NCBI RefSeq assembly: GCF_001238275.1
Contig: NZ_LGTB01000037.1
Coordinates: 1 to 64,000 of the forward strand
Reading direction: 5' to 3'
DNA: 64,000 nucleotides
From: Bradyrhizobium viridifuturi
GTDB lineage: Bacteria > Pseudomonadota > Alphaproteobacteria > Rhizobiales > Xanthobacteraceae
Position 1 is the first letter of the stretch. Each line of letters opens with the position of its first letter. Shown here piece by piece: positions 7,545 through 16,729 of this stretch. The position numbers were made by a program, and so were the translations under genes. Below the pieces are notes generated by a model. That model did no database searches. It was not told the DNA's origin and worked only from the letters and a program-made list of their open reading frames with translations.

Positions 7545-9758
7545 GTGGCAATGAACAAGATGGTCGATCGGAGCGTCAGGGATACGAAGGATATGCTGCC
7601 CGTTGCCAGCCCGGTTCAGCAGGACGACCATCCGCAGAGCCTGTTCCTGGATCCTGATATCAGCGATCTCCAGTCGGGATCGCGGCTGCGCGGCGCGATC
7701 CTCGAATATTCGGGGCGAGGGATCTCCGGCTGGATCGTCGATGCCCAGTCGCCCGCGGCAACCGTTTCGATCGCGCTCTTCATCGCGTCCCACTGTGTCG
7801 AAGAGGGACGCACGGGCCGATCCATGCCGGCCCGCATCGGACCGCGCAGCGTGATCGGGCGTCCCGGGTTCCGGATCGATCTGTCGACGCCGGGCGTCCG
7901 CCGTCGCCTGGCGCGGGCCCTGCGAAACACGCTGGTCGAGCCCAAGCAGGCGCAGATCTATCTCCGCATCAGCCTGAGCGATGGCGAGTATTACGAGATC
8001 CCGCTGTTCGAGAACTTCACGCCGAGCGAAGTGGTCGTTGCGCTCGGCTTCTCGGTCGAAGACTACGACGATCTGCTGTTTCCGAGCACCGACAACCTAA
8101 GCGTTGCGGGACCGGCGGACGCCTCCACCAAGGAGGTGCGCTACATTTGTTTCTATCTGCCGCAATTCCATTCCTTTGAAGAAAATGACCGGTGGTGGGG
8201 ACCAGGGTTCACCGAGTGGACCAATGTCGCGCGCATGCGCGCGCAGTTTCCGTCGCATGAATCGCCGTGGCTGCCGGCCGATCTCGGATTCTATGACGTC
8301 CGGCTGCCGGAGACGCGCCGCCAGCAGGGCGACCTCGCGCGCAAGTACGGCATCGATGGATTCTGCTACTACGTGTATTGGTTCCAGGGGCGCAGGCTGC
8401 TGGAAAAGCCGCTTCAGCTGCTGCTCGAGGACGGCGAGCCCAACCTGCCGTTCTGCATTTGCTGGGCCAACGAGAATTGGTCGCGCCGGTGGGACGGCTC
8501 GGATGCCGAGCTGCTGCTGGGGCAGAATCACTCGCTGGACGACGATGTCCGCTTCATCGACGATATGGCCGACCTGCTGCTCGACGAGCGCTATATCACG
8601 GTCGATGGTCGAAAGGTCATTGTCATCTACCGGCCGTCATTGCTGCCGGACAAGCAGCGCCTGTTCGAGATCTGGCGCGAGAGAGCCCGGGAGCTCGGCA
8701 TTGGCGAGCTTCTCATTTGCAATGCGATGACTTTCGGCGAGTTCGATCCGCGCGACGTCAATTGTGATGCGGCCATCGAGTTTCCGCCGCACACGGTTTC
8801 GACGCGGGAAGTGCCGCCGACCGAAGTCGATGCTCCGGCGACCTTCGCCGGCAAGGTGTACGACTACGTCGATGCCATGCGATCGTCGATCGGCAAGACC
8901 TACGACTTCCCGTTCTTTCCTGCGGTCATGCCGCGTTGGGACAATACGCCGCGCAAGGGACCGCGCGGTCACGTCTTCACGCGGTCCAGCCCGGAGGCGT
9001 TCGAGGTCTGGCTTCGCGACGCCACCCTGCGGGCCAAGGGCAACAGCTTCTCCGAGTCGCTGGTGTTCATCAATTCCTGGAACGAGTGGGCGGAGGGCGC
9101 TCATCTCGAGCCGGATTCCCGTCATGGACGCGCATTCCTCGAGGTTGTGCGCAGGGTCGCGTCCGCCGAGCCGATTTCGGCGCAGATCAGAAACAGCCCG
9201 GATCTGCTGGATTGCCTGAGCAGGCAGGAGCTCGAGTGGGCGGTGAAGGAAGCCTCGACGCATGTCGAGGTGCTCGCGAGCCTGCATCGGTCGGGCCTCA
9301 CTCATTCGGGGGTGCAGCGCCTGAGAAGCGGCACGCCGGTCGAGGCGGAAGGCGCGTCCGACAATCCGGCCGGTTCGTTGCTGGTCATCGAGAACATCAA
9401 TTCCCAGACCGGCGAGCGGGTGATCGTTGATCCGCGCTTTGAGATCCTGGTGCGGGGCTGGATTTGCGCGGGCAACGCCTTCGAGGCAAGCAGACAGAGA
9501 ACGGGATTCCTGGTGCTGTCGGGGCTTGCCGCGCAAGGCGCAATCAACGGCGGCTACTGCCTGATCGTCGACTGGCACGAGCGCGTGGACGTGAAGGAAT
9601 ACATGAAGGCCGAGAGCAAGGATTGCTATTTCGGCTTCCAGCTGTCGTTCTCGATTCGAGACCTGCCGGATGGCGAATATCAGCTCGCGGTGCTCGAGGT
9701 CGGCGACGGCGCCAGCGCCCTGGTGCGGTCGCGCCATTCGATCATCGTGAGACGTTGA
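7545..9758 (+). CDS. WbsX-family / GH99-like glycan protein, large
   Basis: A 737-residue protein. The central part, about residues 200-530, matches the WbsX family (GH99-like fold) found in O-antigen and capsule clusters. It begins with YICFYLPQFH and includes WWGPGFTEWTNV, GIDGFCYYVYWF, CWANENWSRRWDG and SWNEWAEGAHLEPD. These tryptophan- and acid-rich blocks are the family hallmark. Flanking domains of about 190 residues (N-terminal) and 200 residues (C-terminal) look beta-rich and do not resemble known catalytic domains. I see no signal peptide, so action at the cytoplasmic side is likely. The start is GTG 7545 or ATG 7551; the AGGAG at 7535-7539 favours the first only slightly. A GT2 gene follows after 11 bases, probably in one operon. 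Whether the WbsX domain transfers or cleaves sugars is not settled. Confidence 0.8.
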   Translation: MAMNKMVDRSVRDTKDMLPVASPVQQDDHPQSLFLDPDISDLQSGSRLRGAILEYSGRGISGWIVDAQSPAATVSIALFIASHCVEEGRTGRSMPARIGPRSVIGRPGFRIDLSTPGVRRRLARALRNTLVEPKQAQIYLRISLSDGEYYEIPLFENFTPSEVVVALGFSVEDYDDLLFPSTDNLSVAGPADASTKEVRYICFYLPQFHSFEENDRWWGPGFTEWTNVARMRAQFPSHESPWLPADLGFYDVRLPETRRQQGDLARKYGIDGFCYYVYWFQGRRLLEKPLQLLLEDGEPNLPFCICWANENWSRRWDGSDAELLLGQNHSLDDDVRFIDDMADLLLDERYITVDGRKVIVIYRPSLLPDKQRLFEIWRERARELGIGELLICNAMTFGEFDPRDVNCDAAIEFPPHTVSTREVPPTEVDAPATFAGKVYDYVDAMRSSIGKTYDFPFFPAVMPRWDNTPRKGPRGHVFTRSSPEAFEVWLRDATLRAKGNSFSESLVFINSWNEWAEGAHLEPDSRHGRAFLEVVRRVASAEPISAQIRNSPDLLDCLSRQELEWAVKEASTHVEVLASLHRSGLTHSGVQRLRSGTPVEAEGASDNPAGSLLVIENINSQTGERVIVDPRFEILVRGWICAGNAFEASRQRTGFLVLSGLAAQGAINGGYCLIVDWHERVDVKEYMKAESKDCYFGFQLSFSIRDLPDGEYQLAVLEVGDGASALVRSRHSIIVRR

Positions 9759-9769
9759 GGTCGCCGCCG

Positions 9770-10693
9770 ATGCTCGCAAGTGTCGTCATCGCGTGCTACA
9801 AGCACGAACAGTATCTCGAGGAATGCCTCGAGACCGTCTATCAGCAGACGTTTGCCGATATCGAGCTCGTCATTGTCGACGATCATTCGCCGGACAAGAG
9901 CTTTGACGTCGCGCAGAAGGTCATCAAGAAGCGTTCGTTCGGAAAGCGCTTCGTGTCGTGCAAGCTGCTCAAGAATCCGCAGAATCTCGGCGCGCACTAT
10001 ACCTGGAACAGGGCGTTGTCGTTGACGACGGGCGACATGATCTTCCTCTTGAACTCGGACGATGCCTTCTCAAGGGACCGGGTTCAATTGTTCGCCGACA
10101 AGCATGGCCATGAACGGTTGTTCTTCGGCTTTTCTGCCGTCGAGCCGATCGACGAATATGGAAAGTCGATCGGCAACTACCAGTTTCCGACGCGCCTGCG
10201 CTACGCGATCGACCGGGCGCAGATTGCCGGCGCGCCGCTGTCGTGGACATTCCTGGACTCGCAGATCGCGGCGTCGACCGGAAACTTCGTGTTCAGCCGC
10301 GAATTGCTGCGGCAGGTGGGCTGGCTCGCCGACCTCAAATACTGCCATGACTGGGACTTCGCGCTGCGCGCCGTCACCAAGGTCGAGCCGACCTATCTGG
10401 AGGCCGACCGCTATCTTTACCGGCTGCACTCCACCAACAGCTTCCGGAGCCTGAGCAAGGTGGCGGAGAGCGAAACGAAGGCGTGCATGGTGTCGTATTG
10501 CCTGAATGCCATCTCGAGGCGACCGCAAAACAAGACCTGTCTCAGCCCGTCGAATTTCGGCGATTCATTCTATGACTTCGTGAAGCTGCACCCGAACTTC
10601 AATTATTGGGTGAAGCAGATCTACGCGCCCTATCATGTCGAACACCGGACGGTGGAATCGAACGATCGCACCAGGCCGATCCGTTGGCGCTGA
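9770..10693 (+). CDS. glycosyltransferase family 2
   Basis: A 307-residue GT-A type glycosyltransferase. The nucleotide-binding start SVVIACYKHEQYLEECL is at residues 3-19, an acidic VDDHSP follows, and the metal-binding D-D motif is LNSDDAF near residue 94. The C-terminal part has DWDFALR, the usual acceptor-side ED/DxD-like block. No membrane segments are evident. The start is ATG 9770, with GAGG at 9757-9760 inside the end of the WbsX-like gene, so the two are co-transcribed. It probably adds one sugar to the surface glycan built by this region. Donor and linkage cannot be told from the sequence. Confidence 0.88.
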   Translation: MLASVVIACYKHEQYLEECLETVYQQTFADIELVIVDDHSPDKSFDVAQKVIKKRSFGKRFVSCKLLKNPQNLGAHYTWNRALSLTTGDMIFLLNSDDAFSRDRVQLFADKHGHERLFFGFSAVEPIDEYGKSIGNYQFPTRLRYAIDRAQIAGAPLSWTFLDSQIAASTGNFVFSRELLRQVGWLADLKYCHDWDFALRAVTKVEPTYLEADRYLYRLHSTNSFRSLSKVAESETKACMVSYCLNAISRRPQNKTCLSPSNFGDSFYDFVKLHPNFNYWVKQIYAPYHVEHRTVESNDRTRPIRWR

Positions 10694-11016
10694 TCCCGGC
10701 GGGCAGGGCTTGCCTGCTCCGTTTTGAGAATATCGGAACCGGGGCTTGATCGAGGTTTCCGGCGCAGCTCCCTTGCGCCGGAACACGTCGCGCGCGAAAG
10801 CAGCAAAGGTCGTTCCCGTCCTGTGCGACGGTTTCGTGCAAATGACGGCGAGCCCGTCTGCTCTATTGTATTGATTTTCCTCGAAATAACCTTACAACAG
10901 TTAAATGTGAGCACTGCGTGTTATAGCCTTATTCTTGTAGGATAAGTGCGCTAATAGGGAATTCGTGGTGCGAACCAATGGTAATTGCTTGTTGATCTCG
11001 TGGGGAGCGGCTCAGG
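10694..11016. other. intergenic region with hairpin and AT-rich promoter zone
   Basis: About 323 bases. The first part holds a 10-base-pair hairpin (listed separately) that may end the WbsX-GT2 transcript. The second part, about 10855-10990, is AT-rich for this genome (for example TATTGTATTGATTTTCC and TTATAGCC) and likely holds the promoter of the GT92-like gene. No gene is seen. Confidence 0.45.
10757..10783 (+). terminator. 10-bp hairpin, possible terminator
   Basis: TTCCGGCGCA and TGCGCCGGAA form a perfect stem around a 7-base loop, 64 bases after the GT2 stop. No T-tract follows, so it may stop transcription only weakly or protect the mRNA 3' end. Confidence 0.45.
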
Positions 11017-12267
11017 TTGGACATGGAAATTCCTGCATTGTCTAGTTTCAGCTCAGGCGTGAATCTCGATACGCTTCCAGCAAGTGAGATCGAGACAAGG
11101 CTTCGAGATTTCTTTTCCGGGCGGATCGCAAATCCGAAGCCCGACGAACTCATCCAGTCGGTCGAGCAGTTGGAGCAGCAATACGGCCGCTACAAGGAAT
11201 TCCAGTTTGCAAAGGCGGCAGCGCTTGTGCAGGCCTGTGATTTCGCCGGAGCGCGTGCAATCCTTCTCGACCTCGTCAAGCAGATGCCGTCCGACTCGCG
11301 GGTGTTGCATCGTCTTGCGATCGCGGATCTCAACATGGGCGCGGCCCATGAAGCGCAGGACGTCTATTTGTCCGCGCTCGCGGCGGCGCCGAAAAGTGAG
11401 AACCTGCGGCGAGAGTTCGCCGGCCTCCTGCGCGTGATGGAGGCGAAGAAGCTCTATGTCGGGATCGATCGGAAGAAGCACGGCCTGGCCGCGGTGTGCG
11501 CCATCAAGAATGAAGGCGACGATCTGTTGGAATGGCTGCACTTCCACAGACTGGTCGGCTTTGATCACTTCTACCTCTACGACAACGGCAGCACCGACAA
11601 TACGCGCGCCGTGATCGAGTCCTTCCCGTGGCCCGAAATGATCACCTATCATTTCGTGGAGGGCGAATTCGGCCAGATGCGCGCCTTCTCGCATGCGATC
11701 GACACCTATCGCAATTGTGCGGAATGGTGCGCCTTCATCGATGCCGACGAGTATCTGTTTCCGACGCAGGCCGGCAACATCAAGGACGTGCTGGCCGAAC
11801 TCGGCACGGCGCCGGCGGTGGCGGTGCATTGGTTGAACTTCGGCTCGAACGGTCACGAGGCGCGGCCGGCCGGCCTGTGCATCGAGTCCTTCACGCGCCG
11901 CGCTCCGGACGACTTCCCGGATCACTTCATCATGAAGTCGATCGTGCGGCCGGACACCATCGTGTCCTACCTGCATCCTCATCAATCGCTTGTGCTGGGC
12001 TGCTACGTCCAGGAAGACGGCACGCCGGTATTCCCGATCGGCGGGCGTTGCACGGCGCCCAAGCGAAGCAAGCTCGTCATCAATCACTACTATACGAAGT
12101 CCCGTGAGCAATTGCTGAAGAAGCGTGAGCGCGGCCGGCCGCTCGCCGACGGCGATCCTGAGAAGATCCGCGCGATGGAGTTCTTCACGTTGCGGGATCG
12201 CAACGATGTCGAAGACGCAACGATCCAGCGGTTTCTTCCGGAGCTGAAAAAGCTGATCCAGGGCTGA
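11017..12267 (+). CDS. glycosyltransferase family 92-like protein with N-terminal TPR-like region
   Basis: A 416-residue protein. Residues 1-150 are helical and TPR-like, with repeated alanine-rich segments. From about residue 155 it matches the GT92/DUF23-type or Glyco_tranf_2_4 domain: AAVCAIKNEGDDLLEWLHFH, then YDNGSTDNT, then the metal-binding IDADEYLFP near residue 245. Such proteins occur in rhizobial and other bacterial glycan clusters. The start is TTG 11017, with GGGGAG at 11002-11007; ATG 11023 is the alternative but lies far from that site. The gene stands alone between an AT-rich promoter zone and a strong hairpin, and converges on the methyltransferase gene. Sugar specificity is unknown. 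Confidence 0.85.
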   Translation: MDMEIPALSSFSSGVNLDTLPASEIETRLRDFFSGRIANPKPDELIQSVEQLEQQYGRYKEFQFAKAAALVQACDFAGARAILLDLVKQMPSDSRVLHRLAIADLNMGAAHEAQDVYLSALAAAPKSENLRREFAGLLRVMEAKKLYVGIDRKKHGLAAVCAIKNEGDDLLEWLHFHRLVGFDHFYLYDNGSTDNTRAVIESFPWPEMITYHFVEGEFGQMRAFSHAIDTYRNCAEWCAFIDADEYLFPTQAGNIKDVLAELGTAPAVAVHWLNFGSNGHEARPAGLCIESFTRRAPDDFPDHFIMKSIVRPDTIVSYLHPHQSLVLGCYVQEDGTPVFPIGGRCTAPKRSKLVINHYYTKSREQLLKKRERGRPLADGDPEKIRAMEFFTLRDRNDVEDATIQRFLPELKKLIQG

Positions 12268-12326
12268 GCCCGGCGGGCAGCGATTTCCTCACCGAGGCAG
12301 GGCGGGCCAGGCGGCGCGCCCGATCG

Positions 12327-12353
12327 AGCAATCACGCAGCTTGCGTGATTGCT
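12327..12353. terminator. bidirectional terminator hairpin between convergent genes
   Basis: A 12-base-pair perfect stem (AGCAATCACGCA, then TGCGTGATTGCT) with a 3-base loop lies between the GT92-like gene ending at 12267 and the minus-strand methyltransferase ending at 12401. The position suits termination from both sides. T-tracts are absent. Confidence 0.6.
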
Positions 12354-12400
12354 GACCGCAGCGGCGATAGACGGCAGAGGCCTCTGGCGGCGCCGGCCGG

Positions 12401-12966
12401 CTACAACGGCTCCAGCCGGTATTTCGCAAGCAGGGCCTGTGCGGCATCGACGTCGATCCTGGCTGGTCTCTGGAAGATCGACATGTTGTTGGCGCGCGCG
12501 ATTTCCCGCGCGACGGTCCGCACTGAATGGTAGTGGGGGCGGTTCTCGAAGTCGTGGATCGCGATGAAGGCTCCAGGAGCGCCGTGCAGCACGCACTGCA
12601 CGAAGCTTGCCACGCGAAACCGGCCGTCGATGAAATAGAGATCGGCGTCTTGCTTTCCGGACGCTCCCAGACACGCTCGTGATATTCGGGCCAGGAGCCT
12701 TCCTTCTCCTTCTCCACCGGATAACCCCACTCGCGCAGCTTGCCGATATCGACGTGCAGCAGCAGCGGCCTGGTGCTCGCATCGCGCGTGGCGTCGCCGA
12801 CATTGTTGAGCCATTCCAGGGAGGAATCGATCGAGATGACCCACTCCTTCCTGGTTTGACAGGCGAGCCAGGTGCTACCTCCCGAGCCGAATTCCAGGTA
12901 GCGCTGCGAGAGATCCACGAAGCTTTTGAACAGTGTCAGTTCCTGACCGTCCATTGCGATTTTCAT
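12401..12966 (-). CDS. SAM-dependent methyltransferase-like protein, frameshifted
   Basis: Probable methyltransferase of about 188 residues after frame repair. The N-terminal half contains YLEFGSGGSTWLA, a SAM-binding-type glycine motif, then VISIDSSLEW as the acidic beta2 end. The second half, read in another frame, gives DADLYFIDGRFR and IAIHDFENRPHY. The two halves join if one base is added near 12649 (AAGAC for AAGGAC on the coding strand), which yields SKDADLYFIDG. The start is ATG 12966, beginning MKIAMDGQEL; the longer upstream reading has no support. The gene is isolated between the convergent GT92-like gene and the rfbBA operon running the same way. Similar small methyltransferases decorate surface glycans, but the substrate is unknown. 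The frameshift is most likely a sequence error. Confidence 0.72.
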
Positions 12967-13129
12967 GGCGGGACCCCGTGGTTTCTCGATTTGTTGTCTG
13001 TTGGATGGCTGCCAATCCACCGGCGGCAGGCGGTCGCGGCTGGTCAAGTCGCGATGAGATCCGGTTGAATCATCATCGCGCCTCTCGGCTTCCTGCGGGC
13101 TGTCCACGCCGGTGGCTTGGAGACGGCGG

Positions 13130-14197
13130 CTACTGGTTCAGGCCGACGCGCTCGACCTTGTAGCCGCGCTCCAGGATCGCGCGCCACCAGGGTTGCTCGT
13201 CGACATACCAGCGCACCGTCTTGGCGATGCCGGTTTCGAAATTCTCCTCGGCGCGCCAGCCGAGCTCGGTTTCGAGCTTGGTCGCGTCGATCGCGTAGCG
13301 GCGGTCGTGGCCGGGACGGTCGGCGACGAAGTTGATCAGCTGGCGCCGCGGGCCCGCCGCAGCGGGCACGACCTCGTCGAGCAGGTCGCAGATGCTTTCC
13401 ACGACGTGCAGATTGGTGCGCTCGTTGCGGCCGCCGACATTGTAGGTTTCGCCGACCTCGCCGCGCTCCAGCACCAGGGTCAGCGCCTTGGCGTGATCCT
13501 CGACGAACAGCCAGTCGCGGATGTTCTGGCCGTCGCCATAGACCGGCAGCGGCTCGCCGGCGAGCCCCTTGATGATCATGTGCGGGATCAGTTTCTCCGG
13601 GAAATGATAGGGGCCGTAATTGTTGGAGCAGTTGGTCACCAGGGTCGGCAACTCGTAGGTCTCGCGCCAGGCGCGCACCAGATGATCCGACGACGCCTTG
13701 CTGGCCGAATAGGGCGAGTTCGGCGCATAGGCGGTGGTCTCGGTGAACAGGCCCTCGTCGCCGAGCGAACCGAACACCTCGTCGGTCGAGATATGCAGGA
13801 AGCGGAACGCGTCGCGCTTCTCGGGCGACAGCGTTCGCCAGTGCCGCAGCGTCTCCTGCAGGATGGTGAAAGTGCCGACGATGTTGGTCTGGATGAATTC
13901 GCCGGGGCCGTCGATCGAGCGGTCGACGTGGCTTTCCGCGGCAAGATTCATCACCGCATCGGGCTGGTATTTCTCGAACAGCCGGCGCAGCACCTGTCCC
14001 TCGCAGATGCAGGCCTTCTCGAAGGTGTAGTTCAGGCTCTCGCTCGAGCCGGGCAGGGAGGCGAGGTTCGCCGCATAGGTCAGCTTGTCGATGTTGACGA
14101 CGCGGGCGTGGGTGTCGCGCAGCAGGTGACGGACCACGGCGGAGCCGATGAAGCCGGCGCCGCCGGTGACGAAGATCGTCGATCCCTTAAACCGCAT
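13130..14197 (-). CDS. rfbB: dTDP-glucose 4,6-dehydratase
   Basis: Second enzyme of dTDP-L-rhamnose synthesis: it converts dTDP-glucose to dTDP-4-keto-6-deoxyglucose using bound NAD. The protein is 355 residues, the usual length. It has the NAD motif GGAGFIGS at residues 10-17, STDEVFG near 130, the catalytic YSASK near 160, and NNYGPYHFPEKL. The start is ATG 14197 (MRFKGSTIFVTGG); longer readings upstream are rfbA sequence out of frame. Its first 11 bases overlap the end of rfbA, so rfbA and rfbB form a coupled minus-strand unit, divergent from rfbC and rfbD. Confidence 0.96.
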   Translation of the reverse strand: MRFKGSTIFVTGGAGFIGSAVVRHLLRDTHARVVNIDKLTYAANLASLPGSSESLNYTFEKACICEGQVLRRLFEKYQPDAVMNLAAESHVDRSIDGPGEFIQTNIVGTFTILQETLRHWRTLSPEKRDAFRFLHISTDEVFGSLGDEGLFTETTAYAPNSPYSASKASSDHLVRAWRETYELPTLVTNCSNNYGPYHFPEKLIPHMIIKGLAGEPLPVYGDGQNIRDWLFVEDHAKALTLVLERGEVGETYNVGGRNERTNLHVVESICDLLDEVVPAAAGPRRQLINFVADRPGHDRRYAIDATKLETELGWRAEENFETGIAKTVRWYVDEQPWWRAILERGYKVERVGLNQ

Positions 14198-15098
14198 GTT
14201 TGAATACCTCGGCTGTGCGGGGCTGACCCTGGAACGAACGGTACACCGACAGCAGATACTCGCCGTAGCTGCTCTTTGCGGTCTTCTGCGCCACCCGCGC
14301 GAAGGCTTCGAGCGAGATGTAGCCCTGGCGCAGCGCGATCTCCTCGGGGCAGGCGATGCGCAGGCCCTGGCGCTGCTCCAGGATCTGGACGAAATGGCTG
14401 GCCTCGACCAGCGAGGAGTGGGTGCCGGTGTCGAGCCAGGCGAAGCCGCGGCCGAGCACCTCGACATAGAGGTCGCCGCGCTCGAGATAGGCCTTGTTGA
14501 CGTCGGTGATCTCGATCTCGCCGCGCGGCGACGGCTTGATGCCGGCGGCGATGTCGACCACGTCGTTGTCGTAGAAATAGAGGCCGGTGACGGCGACGTT
14601 GGACTTCGGCCGCTTCGGCTTCTCCTCGATCGACAGCGCCCGGCCGGTGCCGTCGAGCTCGATCACGCCATACTGCTCCGGCGCGTTCACGACGTAGCCG
14701 AACACCGTGGCGCCCTTCTTGCGGACCGAGGCGGCCGACAGCATGCTCGGCAGGCCGTGGCCGTAGAAAATGTTATCACCTAACACAAGGGCGACGGAGT
14801 CATCACCGATGAACTCGCGGCCGACGATGAAGGCGTCGGCAAGACCCCGCGGAGTCTCCTGCGTGGCATAGGCGAACCGGACACCCATCTCGCTGCCGTC
14901 GCCGAGCAGCCGCTGGAACAGCGGCTTGTCCTGCGGCGTCGAGATGATCAGAATATCGCGGATTCCGCCGAGCATCAGCGTCGACAGCGGATAGTAGATC
15001 ATCGGCTTGTCGAAGACAGGCAGCAGCTGCTTGGAGACGACGGTGGTCACGGGGTAGAGGCGCGAGCCGGTGCCACCGGCAAGGATAATGCCTTTCAT
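14187..15098 (-). CDS. rfbA: glucose-1-phosphate thymidylyltransferase
   Basis: First enzyme of dTDP-L-rhamnose synthesis: it joins glucose-1-phosphate and dTTP to make dTDP-glucose. It has 303 residues, standard length. The nucleotide-binding start MKGIILAGGTGSRLYP is at residues 1-16, followed by KQLLPVFDKPMIYYP, then VLGDNIFYG with the metal-binding aspartate near residue 110, and EKPKRPKSN. The start is ATG 15098 behind GAGGGA. It heads the rfbAB unit, and its promoter must lie in the 109-base divergent region shared with rfbC. Confidence 0.97.
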   Translation of the reverse strand: MKGIILAGGTGSRLYPVTTVVSKQLLPVFDKPMIYYPLSTLMLGGIRDILIISTPQDKPLFQRLLGDGSEMGVRFAYATQETPRGLADAFIVGREFIGDDSVALVLGDNIFYGHGLPSMLSAASVRKKGATVFGYVVNAPEQYGVIELDGTGRALSIEEKPKRPKSNVAVTGLYFYDNDVVDIAAGIKPSPRGEIEITDVNKAYLERGDLYVEVLGRGFAWLDTGTHSSLVEASHFVQILEQRQGLRIACPEEIALRQGYISLEAFARVAQKTAKSSYGEYLLSVYRSFQGQPRTAEVFKHAV

Positions 15099-15169
15099 GG
15101 TCCCTCACAATTTGACTATCAAAACATAACATATAGCGTGCGCCGCACAAGTTTGTTATGAGGGGGAAA

Positions 15170-15207
15170 TTAACATTTCTGGCACAGCAAACTGGAACAA
15201 ATGTTAA
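15170..15207. promoter_or_regulatory. 9-base inverted repeat with TAACATT motifs upstream of rfbC
   Basis: TTAACATTT at 15170-15178 and AAATGTTAA at 15199-15207 are perfect reverse complements separated by 20 bases. The right arm directly abuts the rfbC start codon. The region also lies between divergent rfbA and rfbC, so a protein bound here could control both halves of the rhamnose pathway. This is a candidate operator, inferred from symmetry and recurrence of the motif elsewhere. Confidence 0.45.
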
Positions 15208-15762
15208 ATGAACGTCATCAAGACCGAGCTTCCTGAAGTCCTGATCGTCGAGCCGAAGCTGTTCGGCGACCAGCGCGGCTTCTTCCTCGAGACCTACCAG
15301 GCGCCGCGTTATGTCGAGCACGGCATCACGCGCCCCTTCGTGCAGGACAACATGTCCCGCTCGGCCTATGGCGTGCTGCGCGGCCTGCATCTGCAGAACC
15401 CGCTGACCCAGGGCAAGCTCGTGACCGTGTTGCGCGGCAAGGTGCTGGACGTTGCCGTCGACGTGCGTGTCGGCAGCCCGAACTTCGGCAAGCATGTCGC
15501 GGTCGAACTGAGCGAGGACAACCGCCGGCAATTATGGGTGCCGCGCGGCTTCGCCCACGGCTTCGTGGTGCTCTCGGAAACCGCCGACTTCTTCTACAAA
15601 TGCGACGACTTCTACAGCCCCAAGGACGAGCTCTCGATCCGCTGGAACGATCCCGCGATCGGGATCAAATGGGGCGTCGACAAGCCACAGCTGTCGGCTA
15701 AGGACGCGGATGCGCCGTTGCTCGCCGACGCCAGCAACCTTCCCAGCTATGGACAAATCTGA
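15208..15762 (+). CDS. rfbC: dTDP-4-dehydrorhamnose 3,5-epimerase
   Basis: Third step of dTDP-L-rhamnose synthesis: double epimerisation at C3 and C5 of the 4-keto-6-deoxy sugar. It has 184 residues, a cupin-fold enzyme of normal length. Conserved blocks are DQRGFFLETYQ near residue 20, RGLHLQNP around the catalytic histidine near 62, and VPRGFAHGF. The start ATG 15208 lacks a good ribosome-binding site and sits immediately after the inverted repeat, so initiation may be controlled there. The stop overlaps the rfbD start as TGATG, giving translational coupling. Confidence 0.96.
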   Translation: MNVIKTELPEVLIVEPKLFGDQRGFFLETYQAPRYVEHGITRPFVQDNMSRSAYGVLRGLHLQNPLTQGKLVTVLRGKVLDVAVDVRVGSPNFGKHVAVELSEDNRRQLWVPRGFAHGFVVLSETADFFYKCDDFYSPKDELSIRWNDPAIGIKWGVDKPQLSAKDADAPLLADASNLPSYGQI

Positions 15763-16673
15763 TGCGGATCTTGTTGACGGGAACGCGCGGCCAGGTTGGC
15801 AGTGCACTCAAGCCGCTGCTGGAAAGCCACGGCACCATCATTGCGCCGCCGACCGCGGAGTTCGATCTGTCGAAGCCGGAGATGGTGACGGCCGAGCTTG
15901 AAAGGCTGAAGCCCGATCTCATCATCAATCCGGCTGCGTACACGGCGGTCGACCGTGCCGAGGACGAGCGCGAGCTGGCCTTCCTGATCAACGCCAGGGG
16001 GCCCGAAGCGCTCGCGAAATGGGCTGCAGCAAATCGTGTGCCCCTGGTGCATTTCTCCACCGACTACGTCTTCAATGGTTCGGGCGACCGGTCGTGGCGC
16101 GAGGACAGTCTGACCGAACCGTTGTCGGCCTACGGCGCGAGCAAGCTTGCCGGCGATGTCGCGATCCAGGCGGCGGGCGGGGCGCATCTCATCGCGCGCA
16201 CCTCATGGGTCTATGCCGCAAAGGGCACCAATTTCTTGCGCACCATCGCGCGGCTTGCCGGCGAGCGTAAGGAGCTGCGGATCGTGGCCGATCAGATCGG
16301 CGCGCCGACAACGGCGCAAGCGATCGCCAGTGCCGTCGCCGGCATCGTGTTGCCGAACATCACCACGCTGCACGATCAGCTCATGCGCAGGGGCGGCGTC
16401 GTCAATCTCGTTTGCGCCGGCGAAACCAGCTGGCATGGCTTTGCCACCGCCATCGTCGGCGGGCTGCGGTCGCGGGGCGTAACGCTCGCCGTCGACAACA
16501 TCGTTCCGATCGCAACGGCCGATTTCCCGACCAAGGCGGTGCGCCCTGGCAATTCGCGGCTGGATCTGACGCGGCTGAAGGCGCAGTTCGGGGTCGCGAT
16601 GCCGACCTGGCAGGAGGCGCTTGCGCGCGAGCTCGACGCCTATGTCCAGCTCGGCGCACCCGCCCACGCCTAG
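15762..16673 (+). CDS. rfbD: dTDP-4-dehydrorhamnose reductase
   Basis: Last step of dTDP-L-rhamnose synthesis: NAD(P)H-dependent reduction of the 4-keto group. It has 303 residues. The cofactor motif GTRGQVGS is at residues 7-14, NPAAYTAVD near 57, the catalytic YGASK near 126, and STDYVFNG near 102. The start ATG 15762 overlaps the rfbC stop. The gene ends 57 bases before a strong hairpin that mainly serves the convergent ugd gene but could stop this transcript too. Confidence 0.96.
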   Translation: MRILLTGTRGQVGSALKPLLESHGTIIAPPTAEFDLSKPEMVTAELERLKPDLIINPAAYTAVDRAEDERELAFLINARGPEALAKWAAANRVPLVHFSTDYVFNGSGDRSWREDSLTEPLSAYGASKLAGDVAIQAAGGAHLIARTSWVYAAKGTNFLRTIARLAGERKELRIVADQIGAPTTAQAIASAVAGIVLPNITTLHDQLMRRGGVVNLVCAGETSWHGFATAIVGGLRSRGVTLAVDNIVPIATADFPTKAVRPGNSRLDLTRLKAQFGVAMPTWQEALARELDAYVQLGAPAHA

Positions 16674-16729
16674 CGCATCCTCGGGCGAACTGGATAGCGG
16701 TTCGCAAGGAGACCGCATCAGACAAAAAA

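Noticed and set aside
13112..14203. Long open frame on the plus strand opposite rfbB
   Set aside because: rfbB on the other strand has all family motifs; the plus frame is a GC-bias shadow with low-complexity sequence.
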